From Podospora comata (lineage: Eukaryota; Ascomycota; Sordariomycetes; Sordariales; Podosporaceae): a stretch of DNA of 64,000 nucleotides. The notes beneath the pieces were generated by a model that searched no databases, was not told where the DNA came from, and saw only the letters and a list, made by a program, of their open reading frames with translations. Every line of letters begins with the position of its first letter. The first letter of the stretch is position 1. Location of the stretch: positions 1,116,001-1,180,000 of the forward strand of contig CP071494.1 in the NCBI GenBank assembly GCA_017354895.1. The letters are read 5' to 3'. This document shows positions 34,368-43,908 of the stretch, piece after piece. The translations under genes were made by a program, and so were the position numbers.

Positions 34368-35686
34368 GGTGATGGCGCCCAGGACGGAGCGGGCCGGTGA
34401 GTGTTCGGATTGGGCGACCTAATGGATAGATTCGGGACGGGACTTGCTGGGCTGAGACGGGGGACTCAATCGATAGATCGGAGTCAGTTGCAGAGTGGCG
34501 TGTAGAGAAGGGGAGATAGTTGTGAATTCGCTGCAGGAAAGCGAATTGGGGGTGGTTCGACAGCCTATTATGGAAGAGACGAGACGGGTTGGGACAGTCA
34601 CTCGAGGCAAGTCCCTGGCTCGCAGGGCTGACGAAATCGGCCAAATCAATGGCGGAACGAACCCATCCATCTTAGCGCAGTACCTAAAGTCTGGGGTGCA
34701 TGCTGAGACCAACGCTGTAACGACCCTACCAGGGCAGCTTTTGTTTGATCCAAACAGGTGGCATGAGCCTAAAATCAACCTGGAAACTGGGAATCCTGCC
34801 TTTTGTGTTCTCACACCCGATAATTAGGAAGCATCGTGGTGTCTTGGTTGGGTAAAGCTCAGCTCACTCTGTACCTCACTATCACAGGACCCTGGGTTCT
34901 GGAACCACAACTGGGCCCATGCTGGTTCATCTTATCGGTTCGTTATCGCCGCTCAACATATTTCGGCATTCCTCAAGCAACACAGCAACCTCTGATCGTA
35001 AAACCTAGGAGATATTTTTTTGGCTTCTCTATAACCATACAAACACGCCTGCTTCTCACAGATATGGCTGCTGTCAGCGGTAACTTGCTTCCATCTGCCA
35101 CTTGCCGCAACGTACGCAATACAGAGAGACCCATCAGTCTCAGACCAGGATTATGTCAGAGAGCCATTTTGTCTCTCAGCGTTTTTCGGAGGCGCTCAAT
35201 GACGTGCTCCGGGCTCCAATCCGATGAAGCCGGAAGACGAGACTAACTGCTCGTACGGAGTAATGTTAAATCGCCATCACTCTTGCCTCTTTGTGGAAAC
35301 TCCGAAACTCTCACCAAAATGGGCATCTATAAACCCCAAAAGTCAGAATGATGCCTGACCTGATACGTGCAATTCAGGGTCTGATAATCATGCGATTAAG
35401 CCATCTTGACTGAGGGGCATGTGGCGTCCAATGCAATAATCGTGGCCTCCCAGTGTCCCAGTTTCTGCTGCGTGGGGTGGGTCTTGGCAACCCCAAATGC
35501 ATTGCTACACAGGGCCGCCCAAAGCACCGCGGTCCAAATCACTGATTGCCCATTTTCCATGCACCTCAACCCCTCCGAACGAAGATAATCGCCCGACCGA
35601 CGACCATAACCCCCCATTGTCTGCGGACTGGACACCTGCCCGAGACAGCTTCGTATGCGTGCTAGCTACCAGACCCCCCGTTTACC
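34368..35686. other. Divergent promoter region, dug3 / MGM1
   Basis: About 1.3 kb between two divergent starts. A 110-codon open frame at 34495-34827 has no domain and overlaps the likely dug3 leader. Nothing else was recognised. Confidence 0.55.
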
Positions 35687-38572
35687 ATGAGCGCACAGCT
35701 CCGCGCCGCCGGGGCGATTGCCCCCGTCGCCCGTCGCGTCGGTCTGCGAGCCGTCCGCCAGTTCCATCAGTTTCCCACCGGCGGCATCCAGAGAGCCGAC
35801 CTCGCCGCCCGTGACCTCCGGAGGTCTGTGCAGTTCCCGGCCAAGCTGTACCACAATGCTGTCATGGTGCGGAACGCCTCGTTTGTCCGCCTGCTGCCCA
35901 AGCTGGCCATCAAGTTCGTCAGGATCCCCGCACTGTTCGGTGGGTTGATGTTGGGTGCGGCGGGATGGGTGCAATATCAAGCTATCCGTAAGGACTTTGG
36001 AATATACAGACTAAAACGATGTAAAGCTGATAGGATATAGAACTGGGTAACTCTGCCACCGAAATGTACACAAATATCAAGACTGGTGTGACGGACACCG
36101 CTTTCGCCATATGGGGAACCGCTACCGATATCGCCAACCAGACCAAAAATGGATTCAACGAAAAGAAGGGACAATTTACGATGCCAGAATGGCTGGACAA
36201 TATTATGAAGGGAGAGGGTACCGCCGGGGAAGGCTCGGGAGGACCAAATGGTGGGCGGGAACCCCCAAAGCAATCTAGAGTGGCCGGCGGTGCTGCTGCT
36301 GCAGGAGCTTCCGCGGCAGCTTATGGTTACGGTGCTGCCGACGAGGAGGACGATCGCTCACCAGAGGAGGTTGTAAAGGACGACCACATGATGTACATCA
36401 CCAAGCGGATGATCGAAATTCGAAACCTCCTCACGCGAGTTGGGCAATCCAGCAGCGTCACCCTGCCATCCATCGTTGTTATTGGTTCGCAATCATCTGG
36501 CAAGAGCTCAGTGCTGGAGGCTATTGTTGGTCACGAGTTTTTGCCCAAGGGTAGCAACATGATCACCCGCCGCCCGATCGAGCTCACCCTTGTGAACGAC
36601 CCCCAAGCGAAAGTCGACTATGGCGAGTTCCCAGATCTGGGGCTTGCGAGGGTTACGGACTTTTCCTTGATACAGAAGACCCTGACCGAGCTCAACCAGT
36701 CTGTGCCTGAGTCTCAGTGTGTGTCTGACGACCCTATTCGGCTCACCATTCACTCCCCACGAGTTCCGGATCTCTCTCTGATCGATCTTCCTGGCTACAT
36801 TCAGGTTGCGGGCGAGAACCAGCCGCGTGAGCTTAAGCGCAAGATCTCTGAGCTTTGCGACAAGTACATCCGAGGTCCCAACATTATCCTGGCTATTTCT
36901 GCTGCTGACACCGATTTGGCCAACTCTACTGCCCTGCAGGCCAGCCGTAGGGTCGACCCAAGGGGCGAACGGACGATCGGCGTCATCACCAAGATGGATC
37001 TCGTAGACCCAGAGAAGGGTGCCGCCATTCTTGGCGACAAGCAGTACCCTCTCCGTTTGGGCTATGTCGGTGTCATCTCCAAGATGCCCGTCCAGACTGG
37101 TGGTCTCTTCAGAAGAGAGAGTAGCAACCTCCTGGCGAGCATCAACAAAAACGAAAAGGCTTTCTTCAACTCTCACCCGGAGGAGTTTGGCCCTAACTCA
37201 GGGGCCGCTACGGGCACCATCACGCTGCGCAAGAAGCTGATGCATGTTTTGGAGCAGCAAATGTCCTCTAAACTCACAGAAACAACCGATGCCATTACTC
37301 GTGAGCTCGAGGAGACAACTTACCAGTTCAAGGTCCAGTACAATGAGCAGCCCATGAGTGCCGAATCCTACCTCGCCGCCAGTCTGGATGACTTCAAGCA
37401 CCAGTTCCACAACTTTGCCAACACCTTTGGCCGCCAACAGCTGCTGGAACTGCTGAAGGATTCTCTGGACCAAAAGGTGCTCGACCAACTCGCTGCTCGG
37501 TATTGGAACAAGCCCATCGAGGATCTTTTCATTGCCCCCGCTGAGCCTGACAGTCTGGTTGACCTCCCCAAGGCCGACCCCAAGTCGCCTTACTGGCACC
37601 GCCAGCTTGACACAGCCTGCTCCGGTCTTACGCGCCTCGGTGTCGGCCGTCTCGCTGCTACCGTTGCCTCCAATGCCATTCAGGCGAACATTGACAAGCT
37701 GCTCGACAAGTCGTCGTTTGCAAAGCACCCATCCGCCCGCCAGGTGATCAGCGAGGCCGCTGCTCTTGTCCTCGCTGACAGGGCGTACGCTACTAGCGAT
37801 GGCATTGAGATCTCCCTGAAGCCGTACAAGTTTGACCCGGATATTCAGCCCAACGAGTGGGAGAAGGGGCGGGAGCATGTGGTGGGTGTTCTTCAGGGCG
37901 AGCTGGAGCAGTGCCAGAATGCGCTCAAGTCATTGGAGAGCTCGGTTGGTGGGAGGAAAAAGTTGAGGGAGGTGATGGGCTTTGTTGACAAGGCGAGGAA
38001 GGGTGAGATTATCATTGAGGGAGATCACCCCAGCGGTGCGGGCGGTTTCAGCGCGGCGCTGCTTGCGAGAGGTAAGGTCTTTGTTCCTTTTTTACGAATC
38101 CCACCAGTGACTAACACCACCTTTAGGCCGTGAAGCCGTCTTCCTCCGCGACCGCGCGGACATCATCAACATGCGGATTGTTGCTTCCAAGTCGAGAAAG
38201 TGCAAGTCCCTCGAGAACAAGTACTACTGCCCCGAAATTTTTCTGGATGCGGTAGCCACCAAGCTGGCTCAGACGGCGGTGCTGTTCCTCAATGTGGAGA
38301 TGCTGAATGACTTTTATCATCGGTTCCCGAGGGAGGTGGAGACGAAGCTGAATGAGTATATGAACTCTCATGGGGGCAACGGGCTGGAGAAGTTTGCGAG
38401 GGAGGACCCCAAGATTAGGAGGCACTTGGACTTGGTGCAGAGGAAGGAGTTGCTGGAGATGGTGTTGATGAAGATTCAGGACTTGCACCGGTTTGATGCG
38501 GCGGGGAATGTGAAGGCGGATAGGGATTATTTGAAGAAGGGGAGGCAGCAGAGGGGGAGGTGGTCGTTTTAG
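35687..38572 (+). CDS. MGM1: Mgm1/OPA1-type dynamin-related GTPase of mitochondria
   Basis: An inner-membrane GTPase that fuses inner mitochondrial membranes and shapes cristae. Exons are 35687-35987, 36041-38071 and 38127-38572, giving 925 aa. An arginine-rich mitochondrial targeting sequence (about residues 1-60) precedes the membrane anchor ALFGGLMLGAAGWVQ at about 82-98. A glycine- and alanine-rich linker, where rhomboid cleavage occurs in the family, leads to the GTPase domain. P-loop GSQSSGKS is at 249-256, DLPG at 349-352 and TKMD at 417-420. The stalk region follows. The third exon supplies the C-terminal part starting near REAVFLRDRADIINMR, which is the conserved GTPase-effector end. 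Length agrees with yeast Mgm1 (about 900 aa). Splice choices keep the frame throughout. Confidence 0.96.
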
Positions 38573-39492
38573 GGGGGTGGGGAGAGAGTAGGCGAAGAGG
38601 GTGAAAATTATAGGGGATGGGCGGGAGTGAGTATATGGGTGGGATTGGGAAAGGGATGGGAAAGGGAAAGATGGGAGGTTAGGCGTCAACAAATTGTTGG
38701 TTGGTTTTCTTTCTTTTTTTTTTGGTTTTGTTATTATGATGATGGTGTTTGATGGGAGGTTTTTTTTTTTTTTTTTTTTTTTTGCTTTTTGGCTTGTGTT
38801 TTGGTTTTATAAAGAAGCAAGTAAAGTTGGGCAAATGAATGATGTTTGGGTTTTTTTTGGGGTTTTACTATACAATGTTTTAGATGTTAAAATAGGTGGG
38901 TAGAGTGTGAAGTATGCCTTGCGTTTTTAACCATGGTTGCTTTTTGTCCTGAGTCTTGTATAGGAGCTGTTCAATGGTGGTGTTGATCAGGGCGAGATAA
39001 AGTGATAAGAGGGGCTATCAGGGTAGGTGGGGAGTGTGGCCTCGGGAAGGACCCAACTTGAGCGTGTGTGTCTCCGCGCAATTCCAACACTCCTTGAATT
39101 CTCCGGAGAGTAAGGTGGTGATTTTGTGTGTCATGGAATTGCTCGCTGAATTAGTACGGGATGTGCTTGATTTTATGGAAGTGGGAGAGATGCCGAGGAG
39201 TCTCCGGTTTATCTCCTGCGGGGAAGCTCGCAACAGCGGGTAGTCCAGCGATCGATCATAGCCACGGCGTAACGTAACGGATGAACCGTTGTGATCAATT
39301 GAGTGAGGGGTTCGGGGAGATGGGAGGAGGTGAGGGGTCATGACGTGCGTTCGTTGAGAGATGGGTAGGTGGGTATGAGGGTGTATATAACCTGGCTGTA
39401 GAGACTTTTATCTCAGTTCAGACGGACGGATTGATGTCACGAGCACGCTCTCACCTTTTCAGTCCAGTATTAGAACAGAAGACCACTTCACA
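38573..39492. other. Intergenic region, MGM1 / cyanase
   Basis: About 0.9 kb. The left part is T- and G-rich and is the probable MGM1 3' untranslated region, with a pure T-run of 24 at 38760-38783. The cyanase promoter lies near the right end. Confidence 0.6.
39384..39390 (+). promoter_or_regulatory. TATA box of the cyanase gene
   Basis: TATATAA lies 103 bp upstream of the cyanase ATG, followed by a leader of ordinary fungal composition. Position and sequence fit a TATA box. No expression data support it. Confidence 0.5.
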
Positions 39493-40139
39493 ATGGCCGA
39501 CTCAGCCCCCCGCCTCGCCGCCCTCGACGTACCTACCCCCTCCCCGTTTCACTTTCCCCTCCAGTACTTAGGTGGCTAACCTTTCGATCGGTAGGACTCC
39601 ATCGTCTCCCGCCTCCCCTCCTACTCTCAATCCCTCTTTGCCGCCAAAACCGCCCACGAGCTCTCCTTCTCGGCAATCGCTGAACACCTCGGCCGGTCCG
39701 AGGTTGCAGTTGCGGCGCTCTTTTACGGACAGGCGACGGCCTCGCCGGAGGATATCACCAAACTGGCGGAGCTCTTGAGCTTGCCCGAGGCGCAGCTGAG
39801 GAAGGATCTCGGGACTGGGTTCCCTGATCGGGGGAGGTCAGGGCCTATGCCGCCGGTTGAACCGCTGATTTATAGGTTGTATGAGGTTGTGCAGAATTAC
39901 GGGTATGCGTTCAAGAGTGTGATTAATGAGAAGTTTGGGGATGGGATTATGAGTGCTATTTGCTTTGATACAAAGGTGGAGAAGGAGACGGTGGAGGGTG
40001 CGGATTGGGTTGTTATTACGCTGAGGGGGAAGTGGTATGTTCTCGTCTCTGTTATCATGTTACCCTGTCAGGGCATGGAAGATGTGGGACGGTATTGACT
40101 GACTTTATGATTTGCAGGCTGCCTTTCACGAGGTTCTAA
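39493..40139 (+). CDS. cyn1: Cyanate hydratase (cyanase), 165 aa
   Basis: Catalyses bicarbonate-dependent breakdown of cyanate to ammonia and carbon dioxide in the cytosol. Exons are 39493-39528 (12 codons), 39595-40034 and 40118-40139. The tiny last exon restores the conserved C-terminus GKWLPFTRF; without it the frame runs into intron sequence. An N-terminal helical domain (about 15-95) resembles a phage-repressor fold. The catalytic domain carries the active-site triad at R106 (YRLYE), E109 and S132 (GIMSAI), each offset by ten from the E. coli numbering R96, E99, S122. The enzyme works as a decamer in the family. No carbonic anhydrase gene is adjacent. The 3' flank holds odd repeats, described separately. 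Confidence 0.96.
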
Positions 40140-40363
40140 GTGGGCAGATGGTAAGACGGGATAGTAGGGGATCGAACTCTCATAGAGGACCCCTCATTCA
40201 AGGGTTCGAGTGCTTCCCAGGAAGAGGGGAAAAGTCACGATGGCTGGCTTGTGCCTGAGACAGAACGATCAAATCACAAAGATCAGGATCTGGTGCCTGA
40301 CAGGTGTTTTCTGGTTTCCTTTCATGGTGTCTAGCAAAGATGTTCGAGACAACGGGCGAGGTA

Positions 40364-40482
40364 ACGGCTGAAGAATATCATGGGCGAATTTCAAGTTGGA
40401 TTGTTTACTTGCTTTCATCGGTATCGCCGTGGCAGAATATCACGGGCAAAATGTTCGGCTAGAATTGTTGGCTCTCTTTCAC
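40364..40482. repeat. Diverged direct duplication, two units of about 60 bp
   Basis: Two adjacent stretches share an ordered set of blocks about 62 bp apart: GAATATCATGGGCGAA versus GAATATCACGGGCAAA, then GGATTGTT versus GAATTGTT, then GCTTTCATC versus TCTTTCACC. The differences are mostly C/T and G/A transitions. The sequence lies between cyanase and the pheromone gene, does not stay open as one frame through both units, and matches no element I know. Confidence 0.55.
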
Positions 40483-41045
40483 CTGTCTGAGGCAAGCCGG
40501 CGACAGGAGCTCGAGGCAAACACTTTCTCAATGAACCTTTGCCTATCACCAGGACTAGATCCAGGGTTTTCTTACCTTGGGCTCTCTGACGGCAAAGACG
40601 CGGGATCCACAATAGTAAGGGGCTCAGGGGGTCACAATACTAAGATGGCCACCACCGAACAGCTCTTTTGTCAATAGCTAGCAAACCAAAGAAGCCAATT
40701 TTTTTCATGAAATCAAACATCTGCTGCTCCCACGTTGTAATTACGCTTTCCCACGTGCCGAAGCTTCTTTTCTGCCGTGTGCTTGCCGTGATGGTTGTTG
40801 TCTTCCGGGGGACAATGTTAAGAGCACAATACTAAGACCCGCCGCCTGATTGACTCTCCTCTAATGATTCTCGAGTTGTTTGTCTAAAGTCAATGAAACT
40901 CAGGGGAGATCATCTCCAAGGATCAAAGAAACCAACTTGGTCTAGCTTGTGATCCTGTCTCTTGTGGCGGGTGGCCATGGAGGAAGATGGCCGCTCAACA
41001 CCACAACTCACCGGTTTGTATGGCATTCAGCAGCCTCAAAAAAAG

Positions 41046-41052
41046 TATAAAA
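41046..41052 (+). promoter_or_regulatory. TATA box of the pheromone precursor gene
   Basis: A TATAAAA lies 93 bp upstream of the pheromone ATG, followed by a C-rich stretch and a leader of CA-rich composition. A consensus TATA fits a strongly and conditionally expressed gene. Confidence 0.6.
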
Positions 41053-41144
41053 CATGTCCTACCCTCCCCCTAAACCCATCTTTTTTTTTTTCATCCGCAT
41101 TCACTTCTGAACATCTTCAGTAAAACAAAAAACCAACAATCAAA

Positions 41145-41219
41145 ATGCCTTCCACCACCGCTCAGACCAAGGTTCCCCAGACCTCCACCAACTTCAACAG
41201 CTACTGCGTTGTCATGTAA
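41145..41219 (+). CDS. mfa-1-like: Lipopeptide mating pheromone precursor (a-factor type), 24 aa
   Basis: A complete 24-codon gene. The peptide starts MPSTTAQTKVPQTS and ends NSYCVVM, with a C-terminal CaaX box (CVVM) for farnesylation, cleavage after the cysteine and carboxyl methylation. It matches the Neurospora crassa mfa-1 precursor as I recall it at most positions, including length, KVPQT and YCVVM, so the identity is strong despite the size. The mature hydrophobic peptide would be exported by a Ste6-type ABC transporter and sensed by the Ste3-type receptor of the opposite mating type. No intron is needed. The gene has a TATA box 93 bp upstream, and the long flank before the next gene suggests an extended 3' untranslated region, as in mfa-1. 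It is too short for standard ORF finding. Confidence 0.93.
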   Translation: MPSTTAQTKVPQTSTNFNSYCVVM

Positions 41220-42340
41220 ATTGACCAACATGGTATGCTAAAAGGCGCGCTCCAACACTAGAGGCAGGCAAGAGAGAGGGAGACTTGTTTCTCTCTCTCC
41301 CCTGAACCTCCATCTTCACTCTTTTCGGCTGTTTTTCGACTTTTCATCTGCCCCAAACGACAACAAGTCTTCCTCCTGTGAACGTACGGGAATGGACTTG
41401 GATGGATTCGAGCTACTTTCGACAAGGATGAAGCCTCACAGGTTTTCCTCTCTCTTGTCCCCCGAAATCAACGCCAGTCTCCTCTCTCAATAACTGGATT
41501 CGTTGCTCTTTTGGGTACCGCCTCAGTGTCGCTGCCTGGAAGGTACGACAACATCAATCGGCTCTCAATTTTACCCCCAAAACCGATTTTTAAAACAATC
41601 ACAAAAACTTCAACTTTCTGGATCCACCTTTTTGAAAATAAACACAGAAAAAGAACAAATCGGGCTCACTTTTCATGGCCTGCTTCTTCACACCAAACGC
41701 CTTGCTTTCTCACACAATCAATTTTTTTCGCTTTTTTGACGACTTGTTCCGACTCGAAAAAACGACAAAAATTACCACTTGGCTTTTTTTGCCCTTTCTT
41801 TGGGGAGGACAGTTTCATGGGCAAGAGAATTTTTGGAAGGGGAACCAAGGGGGAAGATTCAGACATGGATTGGAACCTTTTTGCTTCTTTTTCTTTTTTA
41901 ACTTATAACTTCTTCTTGCTGTACCCACTGCAGGACTAGATAGATTCAATCGAGGCTGGTTGATAAAAATTCCTTGATCATGATGGTGGCTGTGACTATG
42001 ATATGAGGACCTAAAACCATAATCTGACTGATAGGAAAAAACATCCATGGTGTCTCTCCTCGAGGTTGTGAATCACTGCATTGAAGGTTGACTTGCACTG
42101 ACATAACCCCCTCCTCCATCAACCCCACCGTTCGGTTCAACAGCCGAGACGGCCCCATAACCCCACTGCCCCACTTCGACTCGCCAAGCCGCTAGTCTTA
42201 TCTTATCTCAATGGTGGGGATAATTTTTGCAATTGCCCAATCTTGCCTGGCCATCCCGAGCGAAGCTCTCTGCGACTGCAAACACAACACTATCACGGTT
42301 CTCACACCCCCCATCACCCTCGAGAACAGCCGCCGCCACA
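41220..42340. other. Region downstream of the pheromone gene
   Basis: About 1.1 kb, rich in A and T tracts in the middle (41570-41910). The first part is probably a long pheromone-gene 3' untranslated region. The last 150 bp is the leader of the next gene. Frames of up to 142 codons near 41511-41939 look like chance reading of low-complexity sequence. Confidence 0.5.
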
Positions 42341-43406
42341 ATGCCGCACAAACACACCCGTCGCGAGAAGGACGAAAACACGTTAGTTAAATTCTCAATC
42401 TTCCCCATTCTTGATGTAAACTAACATCCTTACCAGCTTCGACCTCCCCCCAACCCAAATAGCCAAACCACTCCCACCCACCACCATCTCCAAAAAGAAA
42501 GAAAACGAGAAAAACAACAAGAAAAGAAAACCCCAGCAGCCAAAGAAGGGCGATGATCCAAATCAGCAAAATGACGCCCCCAAACCCAAAAAGAGAAAAC
42601 GCGGCGACAAGAATGACGATGCGCCTCGTGCTTTCAAGAGGTTGATGGCTATCAATGAAGGGAGGTTACCGCGCTCGGGGTTGGATAATGGTGATGCGCC
42701 AAAGAAGAAGAAGAAGGGAGGGGACATCAGGAAGCCAGTGGAAAAGGTGAAGGAGACGACCGCAGAGGAGAAGAGGGAAGAGCTCAAGATCATGCCGGGA
42801 GAGTCCATGGCCGAGTTCAACCAGCGTGTTGATGCTGCGCTGCCGATTAGTGGCTTGGTTACCAAGACTAAGCTCAAGGACGGGAAGGATCCGTTGGGGC
42901 TCAAGGTGAAGAGGACGTTGAAGGAGAAGAAGATGCATAATATGTATGCCGAGTGGAGGATGATTGATGCGAAGATCAAGGAGAAGAGGGAGGAGGAGCT
43001 TGAGGAGCTGGAGGAGAAGGAGATGGAGAATGAGGCTATGGGGGTTTCTTGGAAGCTGGAGCAGGAAGCTGGGAAGAAGAAGAAGGGGAAGAAGAAGACA
43101 AAGTATATTGGGGAGGATAATGGGCCCGAGGGGGATCCTTGGGCGGAGATAAAGAAGAAGAGGAATGAGGGGAAGGTTGGGTTGAATGAGGTTGCGCAAG
43201 CGCCGCCCGAGTTGACGAAGCCGAGGATGAATAGCTTGGTGAGGGGGGCGAAGGTGCAGGTTGCGGATATTCCAAAGGCGGCGGGGAGTTTGAGGCAGAG
43301 GGAGGAGTTGCAGGGGATTAGGGAGAATGTGGTGGAGCAGTATCGCAAGCTGATGGAGGGGAGGAGGGCGGCGTTGGCTGCGGAGGGGAAGGAGAGAGAT
43401 GATTAG
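42341..43406 (+). CDS. CCDC137-like basic coiled-coil protein, 336 aa
   Basis: Exon 1 (42341-42381) encodes MPHKHTRREKDEN plus a split threonine codon. Exon 2 is 42437-43406. The protein is extremely lysine- and glutamate-rich, with KKRKRGDK and KKKKKGG clusters that could act as nucleolar signals. A long helical stretch near KEKKMHNMYAEWRMIDAKIK continues through glutamate-rich repeats. Its order of motifs matches the animal CCDC137 family as I recall it: an early FKRLM segment, a GESMAEFNQRVD motif, PPELTKPR, and a closing RENVVEQYRKLMEGRR. That family is nucleolar/chromosomal and poorly understood. A role in ribosome synthesis is a guess from composition. I know no characterised fungal orthologue. 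Confidence 0.75.
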
Positions 43407-43908
43407 GGTAGATGGGTGAATAATATGTGTGAAGTGTATGGTTGGTTCTTGTGGTGGTAGCATGTGGTGATTTCGGCTTTGAGTGTAGATATTCAAAGCT
43501 GGCCAAGTACACCATGCCAGGCCTACAGTTTCAGCCAAAATATGATCTTGTAGATACCAATGACCACCAACTCAAGCCACCAAGTGCTCGAGTCAATATA
43601 CTTTCCTTCATTCATGGAGCTCAACGGTGGGGCATGAGATACAAAGAGCTCCCCAAGTGGTAATGAAACGAGGGCCAAAGCTTCCTTGCAATGCCGTCCC
43701 CCACCTTGCCTCGGAGCATGCTTGAACTGCCCCTCTATTCTGCAGCAAAAAAAAAAAAAAAAAAAAATCGCACCCACCCTCCCATCACCAGTCATCTTCA
43801 TTCCTCTGCAAACCACCAATTCTCGAGACGTCAAAATTCAAATCACGCTGCGACACAACATCAATTTGATTTTCACCACTCGAGGATGGTGCAGCGCCCC
43901 TCGTCACA
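43407..43908. other. Intergenic region, CCDC137-like / TFIIIC genes
   Basis: About 0.5 kb between two genes in the same direction. A pure A-run of 21 lies at 43747-43767. A short 5' leader for the TFIIIC gene follows. Nothing else was recognised. Confidence 0.6.

Larger units (their letters stand above)
40140..41144. other. Promoter region of the pheromone gene
   Basis: About 1 kb between the cyanase stop and the pheromone ATG. It contains a degenerate pair of A-box- and B-box-like motifs near 40144-40160 and 40196-40210, which do not fold as a tRNA. It also holds the 60-bp duplication, two CAAAGAA sites (40687-40693 and 40924-40930) and a TATA box. CAAAG is the core bound by mating-type HMG proteins, so those sites are candidate regulators only. 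Confidence 0.5.

Noticed and set aside
40144-40215. A-box-like GGCAGATGGTAAGACG followed by B-box-like GGGTTCGAGTGC, as a tRNA gene
   Set aside because: The T-arm and acceptor do not pair, the A-box region starts directly after the cyanase stop codon, and there is no upstream TATA block or hairpin like those of the two better elements. At most it is a relic.
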